In this document: in pieces, positions 1-8,808 of the stretch
Layout: the number at the start of each line of letters is the position of its first letter
Position numbering within the stretch: the first letter of the stretch is position 1
DNA from: Jannaschia sp. M317
Lineage (GTDB): Bacteria > Pseudomonadota > Alphaproteobacteria > Rhodobacterales > Rhodobacteraceae
Length of the DNA stretch: 64,000 nt
Reading direction: 5' to 3'
Assembly (NCBI RefSeq): GCF_025141175.1
Contig: NZ_CP081155.1
Location: 1,641,001-1,705,000 of the forward strand
Notes under the pieces: generated by a model
What the model saw: only the letters and a program-made list of their open reading frames with translations
What the model was told of the DNA's origin: nothing
The model's database searches: none
Translations under genes and position numbers: made by a program

Positions 1-76
1 GGCCGTCAATATTTAGGAAGCAAATACAGTAATTTAGCGTAGGGCAGGGTAGGTAGGCGAATTGGGCAGATCGCGG

Positions 77-121
77 TTTGTAATCAGTAGGTCCGCGGTT
101 CGAGTCCGTGTGGGGGCGCCA
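77..121 (+). other. 3' part of a tRNA-Thr(TGT) gene, probable attachment site
   Basis: The stretch has the anticodon loop (TTTGTAA, anticodon TGT), the 3' anticodon stem TCAG, the variable loop, a T arm (CGCGG/CCGTG around TTCGAGT), the 3' acceptor strand, a discriminator base and CCA. The bases upstream do not supply a matching 5' acceptor strand, D arm or 5' anticodon stem, so this is only the 3' half of a tRNA. Such fragments are the usual attachment (att) sequence left by a tRNA-targeting integrase, and a broken integrase starts 80 bp downstream. The intact tRNA-Thr gene and the other att copy must lie outside the window. Confidence 0.7.
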
Positions 122-201
122 ATTTTCCTTGATATTGCTATATTTTCATGGGTTAGCGGGAAAACGCTACACAAACGCTACACAGGATCGGGTGTAGCGC
201 C

Positions 202-1407
202 ATGAGGATCACGATGGATTTGCCGCACCTCAAGATGACCGCAACCGGCAGCGCCAAGTATCGTCGGCGTGTTACCTCGGCCCCGATGAAGGCCCTTCTG
301 GGGAAGTCTGCGGTCGAGTGGTCGCTCAAAACGCGCGATCCGGCGGAGATCGTAGAGGCGTGGAAGGAAGCTAACGCGCGGTTCGAGGCCATACGGTCCA
401 AGGCCGAAGGCAAGACCCTTGAGCAAGCCCAATGGGAACTTCTCCGGGATGCCGCCGTGGCGCAGGGCTGGTCGGCCCCGATGCCATGCGGATCGGCCCG
501 GTGGACTATCAGCTAGAGGGCGGTCGCTTCGATGCGTTCACCGCAGCCGCGCTGGCAGAGGCCGATAAGCTGACCCTGCAGCAAGCCCGTGCCAAGTTTG
601 GCGAAGGAAAGGCCGCTACGCCTTTCGAGTTGCTGGCGAAGGCGCAGCATTTCGGGGTCGAGCGCCCGCCGATACCGCTGTCCGAAGCGGTCAAGGCATA
701 CCTTCGGGATCGTGAAGGGCGCTCGAACTATCCTGACATCGAGAAACAAGTCGGACTGGTGGTCGCCGCGCTGGGGGAAGTCTTGGGCAAGGCAGACCCG
801 ACGATTGCCGCTGTAGACCGGACCGCCGCTTATGCCTTTCGGGATAGCCTCACGGTCAAGGGAAACTCGCTAAGCACCGTCCGGCGGCGTATCACGACCA
901 TCAAGGCCGTTCTGAACCATGCCGAACGCCGCTTCGACCTGCCGAACTGGCGCAACCCGTTCAACGGGATCGAACTGCCGGAAGATGACGGCACGGCTGG
1001 CGAGGACAAGCGGTATCCGCTGACTTTGGAGGAAATCCGCAAGGTGCGCCCGGCCATCGCCCGGTCGAACGACGACCTGCAAGGCATCTGGCACCTGATG
1101 ATGTTCACCGGCCTGTCGCCCGATGAGGCGCGGGGTCTGCAATGGGGCGAGGTGCATCTGGACGACCCGACCCCGCATTTCGAGGTGAAGCCGAACGGGC
1201 GGCGCAGATTGAAGAAAAGTCAGCGGCGGCGGCGTGAGCCTTTGGCTGGGTCCGCTCTGGCAATGATGCGTGAGCGCCAACAGACGGCCGCGCAGGGCGC
1301 TATGGACGTGTTCCCAAGGTATGCGCATCAGCGCAACGCAAACGCACTGTCGGCGTCTCTGGTGAAGCCCATGAAGGCCGCAGGGGTCTGGCAGAGAACC
1401 GTCAAGG
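202..1407 (+). pseudogene. tyrosine-type site-specific integrase, frameshifted and truncated
   Basis: The first frame (202 to about 475) encodes an N-terminal integrase segment starting MRITMDLPHL. The homology then moves to another frame near 470-490, where GLVGPDAMRIGPVDYQ continues the protein. The second frame carries the SAM-like core-binding region and the start of the catalytic domain, including the first catalytic arginine in the motif LSPDEARGLQW (near 1120-1145). The C-terminal half with the H-x-x-R and tyrosine motifs is missing because an IS element begins at 1408 and no integrase sequence resumes beyond it. With a frameshift and loss of the nucleophile it cannot be active. It probably mobilised the element anchored at the adjacent tRNA-Thr fragment. 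Confidence 0.75.
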
Positions 1408-1425
1408 GGCTTTGTTGCGCAAATC
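1408..1425 (+). repeat. left terminal inverted repeat of the IS element
   Basis: GGCTTTGTTGCGCAAATC; pairs with 2482-2499 with one mismatch (G against A at position 12). Confidence 0.8.
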
Positions 1426-1462
1426 GGTTGAGGGGATTCATCTTTTGAATCCAGTGTGATAG

Positions 1463-2445
1463 ATGGAGGGCGTGAGCAGTTGGACGCAAACGAAGTACAA
1501 GACCACGAACTGGCCTTCGTACAACACCGCACTGAGGCAACGCGGATCGCTTTCAATCTGGTTTGATCCCGGGATGATCTGGGTGCCTCCGCCAAGCGGT
1601 AAGCGTGGTCGACAGCAGCAATTCAGTGATGCGGCCATCCAGACTTGCCTGTCGATGAAAGTTCTTTTTGGGATGCCGCTCCGGCAGACCACAGGTTTCG
1701 TTGAAAGTCTCCTGCGGCTGGCTGGCCTGAACTGGGCCGTACCGGATTTCAGCACCCTTTGTCGGCGTCAGAGAACCCTGGACGTGAGCCTACCCTTTCG
1801 CGGCGGCACCGGCCCACTGAACCTCCTCATCGACAGCACCGGCATCAAGGCTGAGGGTGAAGGCGAGGGGAACGCCCGCAAGCATGGCGGCCCAAAGCGC
1901 CGCATCTGGCGCAAGATACACATCAGGATCGACGAAGAAACGCTGGAAGTTCGCGCCGTCGAAATCACCACCAGCAATGTCGGTGACGCGCCAATACTGT
2001 CAGAGTTGCTCAATCAAATCCCAACCGATCAGACCATCGGGTCAGTGACCGCCGACGGGGCCTGTGACACGCGCAAATGCCATGATGCGATTGCTGCCCG
2101 GAATGCCCATGCGGTCATCCCTCCGCGCAAGAACGCCAAGCCCTGGAAACCCAGCAGCGCCGGTGCCATAGCCCGCAACGAGGCCGTCAACGCATCGCGA
2201 TACCTCGGCCGCGCAATCTGGCGACCCCTCTCGGCAGCATCCTTCGGATGCGCCTGCCGGGCAATGGATGGAGCGGATACCACCGACGAAGTCGTGTCGA
2301 AACCAAGATGCATTGTGTGAAGTTGCTGGGGCAGAGCCTCATGGCGCGGGACTTCGACCGCCAGATCGCAGAAATCCAAATCCGTGTTGCCGTCCTCAAC
2401 AAGTACACCGCTCTTGGCATACCTGTTACTGAGGCCGTAGGCTAA
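1463..2445 (+). pseudogene. IS903-type transposase, broken by an internal insertion
   Basis: The protein starts at 1463 and shows the IS5-family DDE domain: the first aspartate in LLIDSTGIKAEGEGE and the second in SVTADGACDTRKCHD. At LGRAIW (about 2204-2221) the reading frame is lost. The conserved continuation WSGYHRRSRVETKM, which carries the catalytic glutamate region, is found in a different frame from 2269 and runs to a stop at 2443-2445. A 44-bp hairpin-forming insertion explains the shift. The intact product would be about 310 residues. The broken frame ends at 2320 after reading through the insert. Confidence 0.8.
2225..2268. repeat. 44-bp hairpin insertion inside the transposase gene
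   Basis: Removing these bases joins TGG-CGA to TGG-AGC-GGA-TAC and restores one frame (44 is 2 modulo 3, matching the observed shift). The inserted stretch folds on itself: CGGCAG (2232-2237) pairs with CTGCCG (2254-2259), and CATCC (2238-2242) pairs with GGATG (2246-2250). The exact edges could be 3 bp different. It may be a small mobile palindromic element. Confidence 0.6.
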
Positions 2446-2481
2446 TTCCGTCCGGGGAAAGGGGAAGTGCGCTCACCCCCA

Positions 2482-2499
2482 GATTTGTGCAACAAAGCC
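2482..2499 (-). repeat. right terminal inverted repeat of the IS element
   Basis: GATTTGTGCAACAAAGCC, the complement of the left end at 1408-1425 with one mismatch. Confidence 0.8.
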
Positions 2500-2671
2500 C
2501 CGCCGGTGTCGCAAGCCAAGCGTCCTACTCGCTCACGGCGGCCACACCTCCGAAGTTCGCTTCGAGCCGGTCCGTTAATTGAGCTATGGAATGAGCGTGG
2601 CTGCGGCGGCCGCTTGGCCTGTGGCCGGAGCGGCACTTCGGGTAGGGACGTCTCTGGAAGCACGGCACCGG

Positions 2672-3574
2672 TCACACGTGAACGCGAAGATCTAAAGCTC
2701 GTCCGACACCCGGCAATGTCACTTCCGTGTGTCGGCAGAATGCGCTGATGACGGGACTTTCCATTCGGGACCGTTGGGTCAGTAAGCTTATGGTTCGCGT
2801 CGTGCCCGAGCCGGTCATCGGCAAAGCGACGATCGCCTCGGGCAGCGACCGCGTTGCAAGGCCTGGCAAGACCGTGATGCCCGCACCGGACGCCACCATG
2901 GCAAGCAAGGACAGGTTATTGCGAGCGGAAATACGGCTGCCCGCCACGAGCTTTGTTGTTTCGTCCAAGCCGACGGACCGGATCGTCTCGTTCACGATCA
3001 AGGTGCCACATCCAAGGTCAGCCCAGGTCAATGCCGCGTGGCGGCTGGCCAGCTCGTCCGTCGGCTTGCAGATCACGAACAAGGCGTCGCTGAACAATGG
3101 TCGCGAGCGAATGCCGGTGTTCTCCATCGAATTGTCGGCAAGACCGATGTCCGCATGACCGGAAGCGACCGCTTCTCGGACTGCCGCGCTATCGCTGTCC
3201 ATGAGGTCGACGCGCACGTCCGGGTGGACCTTCATGAAAGACGACAACAGGTCCGGCAATATCAGTGCCGCGACCGAAGGGACGGACGCGATCCGCAGTT
3301 GCCCCGCCTCGCCGCGGGAATAGGCCCGGATCGTGGCCAGACCGACATCGTGATCTTGCACCATGCGGTCGCCCACACCTTGGACGAACTGGCCGAGATC
3401 GGTCAGATCTCGTTTGCGATCCGTCTCGAAGAGCGCGCTGCCAAGGTCTCTTTCCAGCTGCTTCAACGTCATTGAAAGCGCTGATTGCGTTCGTCCCAGT
3501 TCTTCGGCCGCCCCTTTCAGGCTCCCGTGTCGGGCGACAGTCGTGAAGACGCGGATGCTGTCGAATTTGATCAT
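2672..3574 (-). CDS. LysR-family transcriptional regulator
   Basis: A 300-residue protein of usual LysR length. An N-terminal winged helix-turn-helix (about residues 4-62: FTTVARHGSLKGAAEELGRTQ...LFETDR) is followed by a periplasmic-binding-type effector domain (about 90-295). It is transcribed away from the Ldh_2-type dehydrogenase at 3673, with 98 bp between the two starts. This is the classic arrangement for a LysR protein that controls its divergent neighbour, so it is inferred to regulate the catabolic operon. The effector is unknown. Confidence 0.85.
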   Translation of the reverse strand: MIKFDSIRVFTTVARHGSLKGAAEELGRTQSALSMTLKQLERDLGSALFETDRKRDLTDLGQFVQGVGDRMVQDHDVGLATIRAYSRGEAGQLRIASVPSVAALILPDLLSSFMKVHPDVRVDLMDSDSAAVREAVASGHADIGLADNSMENTGIRSRPLFSDALFVICKPTDELASRHAALTWADLGCGTLIVNETIRSVGLDETTKLVAGSRISARNNLSLLAMVASGAGITVLPGLATRSLPEAIVALPMTGSGTTRTISLLTQRSRMESPVISAFCRHTEVTLPGVGRALDLRVHV

Positions 3575-3672
3575 GATGCCGGAGAATTTCAGAAAAATTT
3601 AATATAAGTGAAGAAATACAAGATTGCCTGAATCGATGCAATGATCATGATGCAGGTCGGGGGACCTCATTC
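3575..3672. promoter_or_regulatory. divergent promoter region between LysR and dehydrogenase genes
   Basis: The 98-bp gap is clearly more AT-rich than the surrounding genes. Near the dehydrogenase side it contains overlapping short symmetries around ATCGAT and TGATCATGATGCA (about 3633-3655), which are candidate LysR operator half-sites of the T-N11-A kind. No unambiguous -35/-10 pair was identified. Confidence 0.45.
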
Positions 3673-4677
3673 ATGAGCAAGATATTCACGCTGGACGATG
3701 TGGAAAAGCTGGCCCATCGCCGCTTGGTTGAGGCGGGGGCGTCTTCGGAAGCCGCAGCCTCCGTGGCCCGGTCGACGCGCCGCGCGGAGCGGGACGGCTT
3801 GCGCAGCCATGGCTTACTCTATGTGCCGATCTATGCGGAACACCTGGAATGCGGCAAGGTGGCGTCAAGCGCCGTGCCGGCCGTGACGACGCCCCGACCC
3901 GCAGCCGTCTGCGTGAACGCGGCGAACGGCTTTGCGCACCCCGCTATCGACGCGGGTTGGACTGCATTCACCGATGCCGCGCGCGCCTGCGGGGTCTCGG
4001 CGCTCAGCATCAACAATTCGTACAATTGCGGCATCCTGGGTCATCACGCCGAACGGCTGGCCGAGGATGGCCTGATCGGTCTTTGCTTCACCCATGCGCC
4101 GGCCTCCATCGCGCCCACCGGGGGCAAACGGCCGGTGATCGGGACCAACCCGTTTGCAATCGCCGTGCCCGACGGCACGGGGGGCGCGCGCCTGGTGCTG
4201 GACCAATCCGCCAGCGCTATCGCCAAGTCCGAGATATTGCTGCGCAGCCGCGAGGGCCGCGCGATCGAGCCGGGCTGGGCGCTGGATGCCCGCGGGCAGG
4301 AGACGACGGATGCCGATGCCGCGCTCAAGGGGTCGATGATCCCCTCGGGCGGGCAAAAGGGATTCGGTGTCGGGCTGATGGTCGAGATCTTCGCCGCCGC
4401 CTTGACCGGTGCGAACTTGAGCGCCGAGGCCAGCCCGTTCTCCGGTCCCAAGGGAGGCCCGCCCGCCACGGGGCAATTCTTCCTGGCTGTCGATCCATCG
4501 GCTTTTGCGGGGGACGCATTCTCCGCGTCGATGGACCGCCTGATCGCGTCGATCGAGGAACAGGAGGGCGCGCGCCTGCCGGGCCAGCGCCGCATGGACA
4601 ACCGCCGCCGCATCGACGTGGAGGGGGTCACGGTAGACGACGCGCTGCTGGCGCGGATCGAAGGAGACGGCGCATGA
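3673..4677 (+). CDS. Ldh_2-type malate/lactate dehydrogenase family oxidoreductase
   Basis: A 334-residue NAD(P)-dependent oxidoreductase of the family that includes sulfolactate, ureidoglycolate and malate dehydrogenases and the delta1-piperideine/pyrroline-2-carboxylate reductases. The family His motif is visible as RSHGLLYVP (about residues 44-52), as is the conserved block NNSYNCGILGHHAERL (about 116-131). Substrate cannot be read from sequence. Because an aldehyde dehydrogenase follows with a 4-bp start/stop overlap (ATGA at 4674) and betaine-type genes lie downstream, an imino-acid (pyrroline-2-carboxylate) reductase or a 2-hydroxyacid dehydrogenase are both plausible. First gene of the overlapping series. 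Confidence 0.8.
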   Translation: MSKIFTLDDVEKLAHRRLVEAGASSEAAASVARSTRRAERDGLRSHGLLYVPIYAEHLECGKVASSAVPAVTTPRPAAVCVNAANGFAHPAIDAGWTAFTDAARACGVSALSINNSYNCGILGHHAERLAEDGLIGLCFTHAPASIAPTGGKRPVIGTNPFAIAVPDGTGGARLVLDQSASAIAKSEILLRSREGRAIEPGWALDARGQETTDADAALKGSMIPSGGQKGFGVGLMVEIFAAALTGANLSAEASPFSGPKGGPPATGQFFLAVDPSAFAGDAFSASMDRLIASIEEQEGARLPGQRRMDNRRRIDVEGVTVDDALLARIEGDGA

Positions 4678-6131
4678 GCGGACAGATCGAAACCCGGAAC
4701 CTGATCGCGGGGCGTTGGATCGACGCGGAGCGGACGCTCGCCAACGTGAACCCTTCCGATCTCTCGGACGTCATCGGAGAGCACGCGCAGGCGACCCGCG
4801 CCCAGTTGGACGAAGCGGTGGACGCGGCCCTCCGGGCGCAGCGTGAATGGTGGGCCGCCGGCATCCAGAAACGGCATGATGTGCTGATGGCCATAGGGAC
4901 CGAGTTGATGGCGCGTGCAGGCGACATCGGCGCGCTGATCTCACGTGAGGAAGGAAAGCCGCTGGCCGAGGGCAAGGGCGAGGTCTATCGCGCCGGACAG
5001 TTCTTCACCTATTTCGCCGCCGAGGCCCTGCGCCAGATCGGCGATACCGCCCAGAGCACGCGGCCGGGAATCGAGATCGACGTGCGCCGCGAACCGGTTG
5101 GGGTCGTCGCCATCATTTCCCCCTGGAATTTCCCCGTCGCCACGCCCGCCTGGAAGATCGCACCCGCGCTGGCCTTCGGCAACGCCGTCATCTGGAAACC
5201 CGCGAGCCTGACGCCCGCAAGTGCCGCTGCCATGGCCGACGTGATCGCGCGGCAGGACATCCCCGAGGGGCTCTTGTCGATGTTGGTCGGGCCGGGCGGC
5301 GAGATCGGGCAGGCGATGGTCGAACATCCTGGCGTGAACGCCATCAGTTTCACCGGGTCGGTCCCCGTGGGGCGCGGGATCGCCGCTGCGGCCATTGGCG
5401 GCATGAAGAAAATCCAGATGGAGATGGGGTCGAAGAACCCGATCATCGTGATGGACGACGCGGATATGGACCTTGCCGTCGCCCATTCCGCCGGGGCGGC
5501 CTTTGGTGCGTCGGGGCAAAAATGTACCGCAGCCTCCCGCCTGATCGTCCACGACGCTGTGCATGACCAGTTCGTCGAGCGTCTGGTCGAGGCGGCCCAG
5601 GCCCTGAAGGTCGGGCACGCGCTGGAGGAGAGAACGCAGATCGGCCCCGTCGTCAGCGCCGATCAACTGAACGCCAACCTCGGCTATATCGATGTCGGCA
5701 AGAGCGAAGGGGCGGAGTTGCTCTGTGGCGGCACCCAGCTGGAGCGGGCGACCGAGGGGCACTACATGGCCCCCGCCGTCTTCGTGGAGACGACCAACGA
5801 CATGCGCATCAATCGCGAGGAGATGTTCGCGCCGATCACCTGCGTGATGAAGACCAGCAGCTACGACGAGGCGCTGGCCATCGCCAACGACAGCGACTTC
5901 GGCCTGACCGCAGGGATCATGACGCGCAGCTTGGCACGGGCCAACCATTTTCGGGCGAACATGCGGGCGGGCACGCTGATGGTGAACCTGCCGACCGCCG
6001 GGACCGACTACCACGTGCCGTTCGGCGGCATGGGTGCGTCATCTTACGGGCCGCGCGAACAGGGGCAATACGCGGCGGAGTTCTACACCACCGTCAAGAC
6101 GGCCTATGTCTTCGCGGGCGTGCCGGAATGA
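4674..6131 (+). CDS. NAD(P)-dependent aldehyde dehydrogenase, semialdehyde type
   Basis: A 485-residue ALDH-superfamily enzyme. The catalytic pair is present: general base Glu250 in QMEMGSKNP and nucleophile Cys284 in GASGQKCTAASR, with the standard spacing of 34. The cofactor/N-site motif ISPWNFPVATPAWK is near residues 147-160. The opening NLIAGRWIDAERTLANVNP and overall pattern resemble alpha-ketoglutaric semialdehyde and succinic semialdehyde dehydrogenases. The ATG at 4674 overlaps the preceding stop; an open frame extends far upstream in the same phase but lies over the dehydrogenase and is not used. It is expected to oxidise a cytoplasmic semialdehyde to its acid. Exact substrate unknown. 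Confidence 0.88.
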   Translation: MSGQIETRNLIAGRWIDAERTLANVNPSDLSDVIGEHAQATRAQLDEAVDAALRAQREWWAAGIQKRHDVLMAIGTELMARAGDIGALISREEGKPLAEGKGEVYRAGQFFTYFAAEALRQIGDTAQSTRPGIEIDVRREPVGVVAIISPWNFPVATPAWKIAPALAFGNAVIWKPASLTPASAAAMADVIARQDIPEGLLSMLVGPGGEIGQAMVEHPGVNAISFTGSVPVGRGIAAAAIGGMKKIQMEMGSKNPIIVMDDADMDLAVAHSAGAAFGASGQKCTAASRLIVHDAVHDQFVERLVEAAQALKVGHALEERTQIGPVVSADQLNANLGYIDVGKSEGAELLCGGTQLERATEGHYMAPAVFVETTNDMRINREEMFAPITCVMKTSSYDEALAIANDSDFGLTAGIMTRSLARANHFRANMRAGTLMVNLPTAGTDYHVPFGGMGASSYGPREQGQYAAEFYTTVKTAYVFAGVPE

Positions 6132-7132
6132 CGCCGACTGTCGACGGTCTGCAATACGCGAACTGGTCGGAGAAGATCTTCCGCCAGATGCGCGCGGGCG
6201 GCGTCGATGCGGTGCATGTCACGATCACCTACCACGAGACGTTTCGCGAGACGGTCCTGAACATCGAAGCCTGGAACCGCTGGTTCGAGCGGTTTCCGGA
6301 TCTGATCTTCCAGGGCTTCACCGCCGAGGACATCACGCGGGCCAAGGCGACGGGCCGCACAGCGATCTTCTTCGGCTCGCAGAACCCGTCGTGCATCGAG
6401 GACGACATCGGGCTTGTGGAGGTGCTGCACCGGCTGGGCCTGCGCTTCATGCAGCTGACGTATAACAATCAGTCGTTGCTCGCGACGGGCTGCTACGAGA
6501 ATGACGATACCGGGCTGACGCGCATGGGCCGCGCTGTGGTGGCGGAGATGAACCGCGTCGGGCTGGTCGTGGACATGAGCCACTCCGGAGAGCGGTCTAC
6601 GCTGGAGGCGATCGAACAGTCGACCCGCCCCATCGCCATCACGCACGCCAACCCGCGCGCCTGGCATGCGGCGCTGCGCAACAAGGCGGACACGGTGTTG
6701 CGTGCGCTGTCGCAGACCGGCGGGATGTTGGGCTTTTCGCTCTATCCGCATCACATGGCAAATGGCGGGGCCTGCACGCGAGCCGAGTTCTGCGAAATGG
6801 TCGCCCGTGCCGCCGAGGCCTACGGCGTCGCCAATCTCGGGATCGGGTCGGATCTGTGCCAGGATCAGCCCGACAGCATCGTGGAATGGATGCGCACGGG
6901 CCGCTGGACCAAAACCATCGATTATGGCGAAGGCAGCGCCGACGCCCCCGGCTTCCCGCCGATGCCCGACTGGTTCGAAACCAATGCCGATTTTCCCAAC
7001 ATCGCCACGGGCCTGCGCGAGGTCGGGTTTTCGCCCGAGGAGGTCGGGGCCCTGATGGGCGGCAACTGGGCGCGGTTCTTCGAAGCCAGTTTCGGTGCCG
7101 AAACGTCGCAACTGGCTCAGGTCGCGGAATGA
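6128..7132 (+). CDS. membrane dipeptidase (peptidase M19) homologue with altered metal site
   Basis: A 334-residue protein of the renal-dipeptidase (M19) family. Late motifs are present: the metal-ligand histidines in VDMSHSGERS (about residue 154) and ITHANPRAW (about 175), and the aspartate in GIGSDLCQD (about 241). The N-terminal ligand motif of classical members (VDGHND) reads VDGLQYANW here, so the H-x-D pair is missing. Homologues of this kind are, as far as I recall, found in glycine-betaine catabolic clusters of pseudomonads next to a large unknown protein, as here. It overlaps both neighbours by 4 bp, implying translational coupling. It may not hydrolyse dipeptides. Confidence 0.8.
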   Translation: MTPTVDGLQYANWSEKIFRQMRAGGVDAVHVTITYHETFRETVLNIEAWNRWFERFPDLIFQGFTAEDITRAKATGRTAIFFGSQNPSCIEDDIGLVEVLHRLGLRFMQLTYNNQSLLATGCYENDDTGLTRMGRAVVAEMNRVGLVVDMSHSGERSTLEAIEQSTRPIAITHANPRAWHAALRNKADTVLRALSQTGGMLGFSLYPHHMANGGACTRAEFCEMVARAAEAYGVANLGIGSDLCQDQPDSIVEWMRTGRWTKTIDYGEGSADAPGFPPMPDWFETNADFPNIATGLREVGFSPEEVGALMGGNWARFFEASFGAETSQLAQVAE

Positions 7133-8808
7133 CCTGCGCGCCGCTGTCCCCCGTGCCGGACGCGGCAAACTTCCGTCGGGACCCGGCGGACGTGATGCGG
7201 CTGTCGCGCATGGGTGCGGCGCATCCGACGCGCCTGTCGTTCCGCAGGGTCCTGTTGCGGCGGATGCAGGCCGAGGGATGGACCTTTGATCGCCCGGTGT
7301 TCGATTTCGACGCCGATGGGGTAGGGCGTGCAGTCTACCGTGCCCATGGGCCGGAGCGGACATATTCGCTGGTCGCCTTCGGCCATGACTTGTCGCCCGA
7401 CCAACGCTCGGACCGGGTGATCGCGACGGCATGGGATGCCACATTCACGCTGTTCGACGGAGAGCCGGACATGGACGATCTAGGCCGGCTGGCGGCGAAT
7501 GTGCCCGTTCAGGAAGCTGGCCGTGTGACCGCGAAGGAGCTGACGCTAAGTCGGGCCAACCGTTCTGTCCGCCTGTTTGCCGACGTGGTTACGGCCCTGT
7601 CGGAAGGGCGGCAACCGGATGCCGAAGCGCTGGCGCAAACCGGCTACCTAATGCGGACGACGGCGGTTTACGGGTCGGGCAAGTTCGGGGCGGCTTGCCA
7701 CGGTGACATCGCGGTGCGCCCCGAATTGGCCGCCCCGTTCCAGGCCGAGATGCTGACGGTCTGGCTGATCCGCACTTTCACCGTCGATCTTGTGGAACAC
7801 TTGGCGCGCCTGAAGGGCGGCGCGAAATCCGTCTCTCTGGACCCGGAACTGCGGACCGGCCTCGGCGTCGGCAATTCGACCGGCCTTGGCATGGCTCCGT
7901 TTTTGGTGCGGCATCCGCTGTTGCTCAACAGCTGGATGATGGTGCGCGAGGAGGCGCTGGCGCGTGTCCGGTCGCAACCCGCGGCGACCGCCGCACAGGT
8001 GAAGGACTTTCGCACGGCCCTCGCGGAAGCGCAGGAAAACGCGCGGATCTGGACGAGCGATCATCCATTGCAGGGCCTGCGCCTGAAGGAGTTGCGCACC
8101 GGGCTTGACCGGATCGCGGCCCATGCGCGGGCGGAGTGGGAGCCGGACGGACCACACCCCTGGGATACGATCTGGCGTTGGGCCGAGGCAAACGTTCCCG
8201 CAGAGGCGCAGGAGGCCCTCGTTGCCATTCTGCTGGAACCCCATGGTGATCTGGTCGATGGTCTTGCGAGTTGCCTGAGTGCCGATGAGTCTGCCGGGTT
8301 CGCAATCGACGGAGCGATGTCCGTCGGGGTGTTGCGGCAGGTGATGGCCGCCAACTACGGCTGGGCCTTGATGCCGGACTACACCGCCCCGTCGGAATGC
8401 GCCCGATTCTGGTACGTCTCGGAGGACAAGCTGGAGCCGCGTCTGGGCGAGCGCCACGAGGAGCCGGGCGCGGAGCGGGAACTGCCGCTGGACATCGGAC
8501 GACAGGCTGCTGCGCTGATCGAAGCGTTGGACGGGTTCACTGCCGATACACCGGTTGCGCAACTTCTGCTGGCGGCCCCGGAACATCGCCTGATGGTGCG
8601 CCGCGCACAGATAACGCGAGGCCGCCCGTTTTCGGAGATTCGCGACAACCTCATCTCGGCGGACCTGCTGCCCATCGACATGCTGCGCTGCAAGCTGGCG
8701 TTCTTCGGGGCAACCCGCTTCGACCCGCGCTCGGACCGCTGGGTGCGGATTTCGCTGTTCCAAGGCGCTCCTTACCCCGACGAGCTTTTGCAGGCGGCCC
8801 CGGTTTGA
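7129..8808 (+). CDS. conserved protein of unknown function (559 aa)
   Basis: The ATG at 7129 overlaps the dipeptidase stop (ATGA). The product has no recognisable signal peptide, membrane segment or catalytic motif. Visible landmarks are SLVAFGHDLSPDQRSDRVIA (about residues 82-101), MRTTAVYGSGKFGAACHGDI (about 175-194) and GVGNSTGLGMAPFLVRHPLL (about 245-264), which look like conserved glycine-rich blocks of a soluble enzyme. The position directly after an M19 homologue matches the dipeptidase-plus-unknown pair of glycine betaine clusters in pseudomonads (recalled, not searched). It is inferred to act in the same pathway. Confidence 0.75.
   Translation: MTCAPLSPVPDAANFRRDPADVMRLSRMGAAHPTRLSFRRVLLRRMQAEGWTFDRPVFDFDADGVGRAVYRAHGPERTYSLVAFGHDLSPDQRSDRVIATAWDATFTLFDGEPDMDDLGRLAANVPVQEAGRVTAKELTLSRANRSVRLFADVVTALSEGRQPDAEALAQTGYLMRTTAVYGSGKFGAACHGDIAVRPELAAPFQAEMLTVWLIRTFTVDLVEHLARLKGGAKSVSLDPELRTGLGVGNSTGLGMAPFLVRHPLLLNSWMMVREEALARVRSQPAATAAQVKDFRTALAEAQENARIWTSDHPLQGLRLKELRTGLDRIAAHARAEWEPDGPHPWDTIWRWAEANVPAEAQEALVAILLEPHGDLVDGLASCLSADESAGFAIDGAMSVGVLRQVMAANYGWALMPDYTAPSECARFWYVSEDKLEPRLGERHEEPGAERELPLDIGRQAAALIEALDGFTADTPVAQLLLAAPEHRLMVRRAQITRGRPFSEIRDNLISADLLPIDMLRCKLAFFGATRFDPRSDRWVRISLFQGAPYPDELLQAAPV

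Larger units (their letters stand above)
1408..2499 (+). mobile_element. IS5-family element of the IS903 type
   Basis: Both ends carry an 18-bp inverted repeat: GGCTTTGTTGCGCAAATC at the left and its near-perfect complement at 2482-2499 (one mismatch). This resembles the known IS903 terminus. The element is 1092 bp, or 1048 bp without a 44-bp internal insertion, close to the usual length for the group. The 9-bp flanks (1399-1407 and 2500-2508) do not match, so the expected target duplication is absent. That fits the loss of the rest of the integrase on the right side, i.e. a deletion or recombination after insertion. Confidence 0.8.

Noticed and set aside
40..121. Complete tRNA-Thr gene
   Set aside because: The bases upstream of the anticodon loop do not form the 5' anticodon stem, D arm or acceptor strand, so only the 3' half is present.
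2500..2671. Remaining C terminus of the integrase, or a small gene
   Set aside because: No tyrosine-recombinase motif (HxxR, Y) can be read in any frame and the short arginine-rich frames on both strands lack start signals.
3849..4673. Upstream extension of the aldehyde dehydrogenase frame
   Set aside because: It overlaps the Ldh_2-type gene and encodes an arginine-rich, non-conserved stretch; the homology starts at 4674.
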